Below, piece by piece: positions 5,341-5,732 of a stretch of 5,732 nucleotides of DNA; within the stretch, counting starts at the first letter, position 1; every line of letters begins with the position of its first letter. The notes beneath the pieces are model-generated. The model had not been told where the DNA came from. It saw only the letters and a program-made list of their open reading frames with translations, and did not search any database. A program made the position numbers and the translations under genes. Origin of the DNA: JAVJRN01 sp047635055. Lineage in GTDB: Bacteria > Bacteroidota > Bacteroidia > Cytophagales > Cyclobacteriaceae. The stretch spans positions 1 through 5,732 of the forward strand of contig JBLIIJ010000168.1 in NCBI GenBank assembly GCA_047635055.1. Direction: 5' to 3'.

Positions 5341-5732
5341 TTCGTTTTTCGATTCTTTTACTCTTTCGTGTTCTGAAATGAAATAGCTGACTGAAGTAGA
5401 TGGGTTTTCATATCTATTGAGTTGTTCTGCACGGTTAGTAGGTAGCTCAATAGCCTCAGTCAGTACGGATTTTAAGTTGTCTGGTCGTTTTCCCTTAGTA
5501 TAATTAGGGCATATCTCATGGAAAACTCTTAGACAGTTCGCAGTTGATACGTTGGCTTTTTGATCTCTATAATGTAATAAGAACCATAGTTCTAGGCAGG
5601 GATTAGATACCAATAGAGTTCCATCTATTATATTAAATCTTGCTAAAGTGCCTTCCACATCTAAATCATACATAAGAAATACCTGATCCTTTTTGTGAGT
5701 CGTTTTAGTCTTTAGATAGCTTGAAATTTTTA
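5335..5732 (-). CDS. RloB-like protein, C-terminal part (5' end outside window)
   Basis: The frame is open to the window edge, so the 131 visible residues are the C-terminal part of a longer protein; RloB-like proteins are usually about 200 residues. The in-frame ATG at 5673 is internal, since coding sequence (...KTTHKKDQVFL) continues before it. Recognisable RloB features are an acidic YDLD motif (D22, D24 of the visible part), LLVSNPCLELWFLLHY (39-54), NYTKGKRP (76-83) and ENPSTSV (108-114). RloB genes usually pair with rloA, a large AAA-type ATPase gene, in restriction-linked loci and are thought to act in phage defence. The DxD and downstream Glu suggest a Toprim-like nuclease, which is inference. 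If the pair exists here, rloA should lie just beyond 5732. The TAA stop is shared with the start of the attC-like repeat (GCTAACAAAC), the arrangement expected of a cassette gene. Confidence 0.82.
   Translation of the reverse strand, partial: KISSYLKTKTTHKKDQVFLMYDLDVEGTLARFNIIDGTLLVSNPCLELWFLLHYRDQKANVSTANCLRVFHEICPNYTKGKRPDNLKSVLTEAIELPTNRAEQLNRYENPSTSVSYFISEHERVKESKNES

Noticed and set aside
5335..5673. Complete 112-residue protein starting at ATG 5673
   Set aside because: The frame remains open to the window edge with plausible coding sequence, and RloB proteins need more N-terminal residues, so this ATG is internal.

Overview
The window looks like a piece of a Bacteroidota chromosome, most plausibly a marine-type Cytophagales relative. 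By hand count, base composition is about 39-40% G+C in sampled coding stretches. Start codons are preceded by A-rich sequence without a Shine-Dalgarno motif, and the protein families (Bacteroidota-style lipoprotein serine hydrolase, 4-TM class III cyclase, RloB-like protein) fit that group. The lineage is an inference.

All seven recognisable genes lie on the minus strand, so transcription runs from high to low coordinates. In that order they are: the C-terminal part of an RloB-like protein cut by the window edge (5335-5732); a membrane-anchored class III adenylate/guanylate cyclase (4111-5205); a four-TM membrane protein of unknown function (3450-4028); a lipoprotein of the serine beta-lactamase-like hydrolase family (1970-3265); a 172-residue hypothetical (1296-1814); a CYTH-domain triphosphatase-type protein (548-1018); and a 148-codon small membrane protein broken by an in-frame TAA (29-475).

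The products are functionally unrelated, and each gene is separated from the next by a structured spacer rather than a short operon junction. Two spacers (5214-5340 and 1835-1948) are diverged copies of one repeat of about 114-127 bp. Each starts with TAACAAAC-type sequence next to a stop codon, ends with a GTTAA-type core 15-27 nt before the next start codon, and has partly self-complementary arms. A short related element (1266-1309) overlaps the end of the 172-residue gene, and weaker GTT-type cores precede the other genes. This is the layout of an integron gene-cassette array (one gene plus one attC-like site per unit, all in one orientation). No integron integrase lies in the window, so at most this is an interior segment or an integrase-less cassette cluster.

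The CYTH gene is preceded by an unusual leader of about 250 bp that is richer in G+C (about 50%) and in repeats. No RNA genes, insertion sequences or CRISPR arrays were seen. There is no gene-free stretch over 300 bases; the longest is the CYTH leader.
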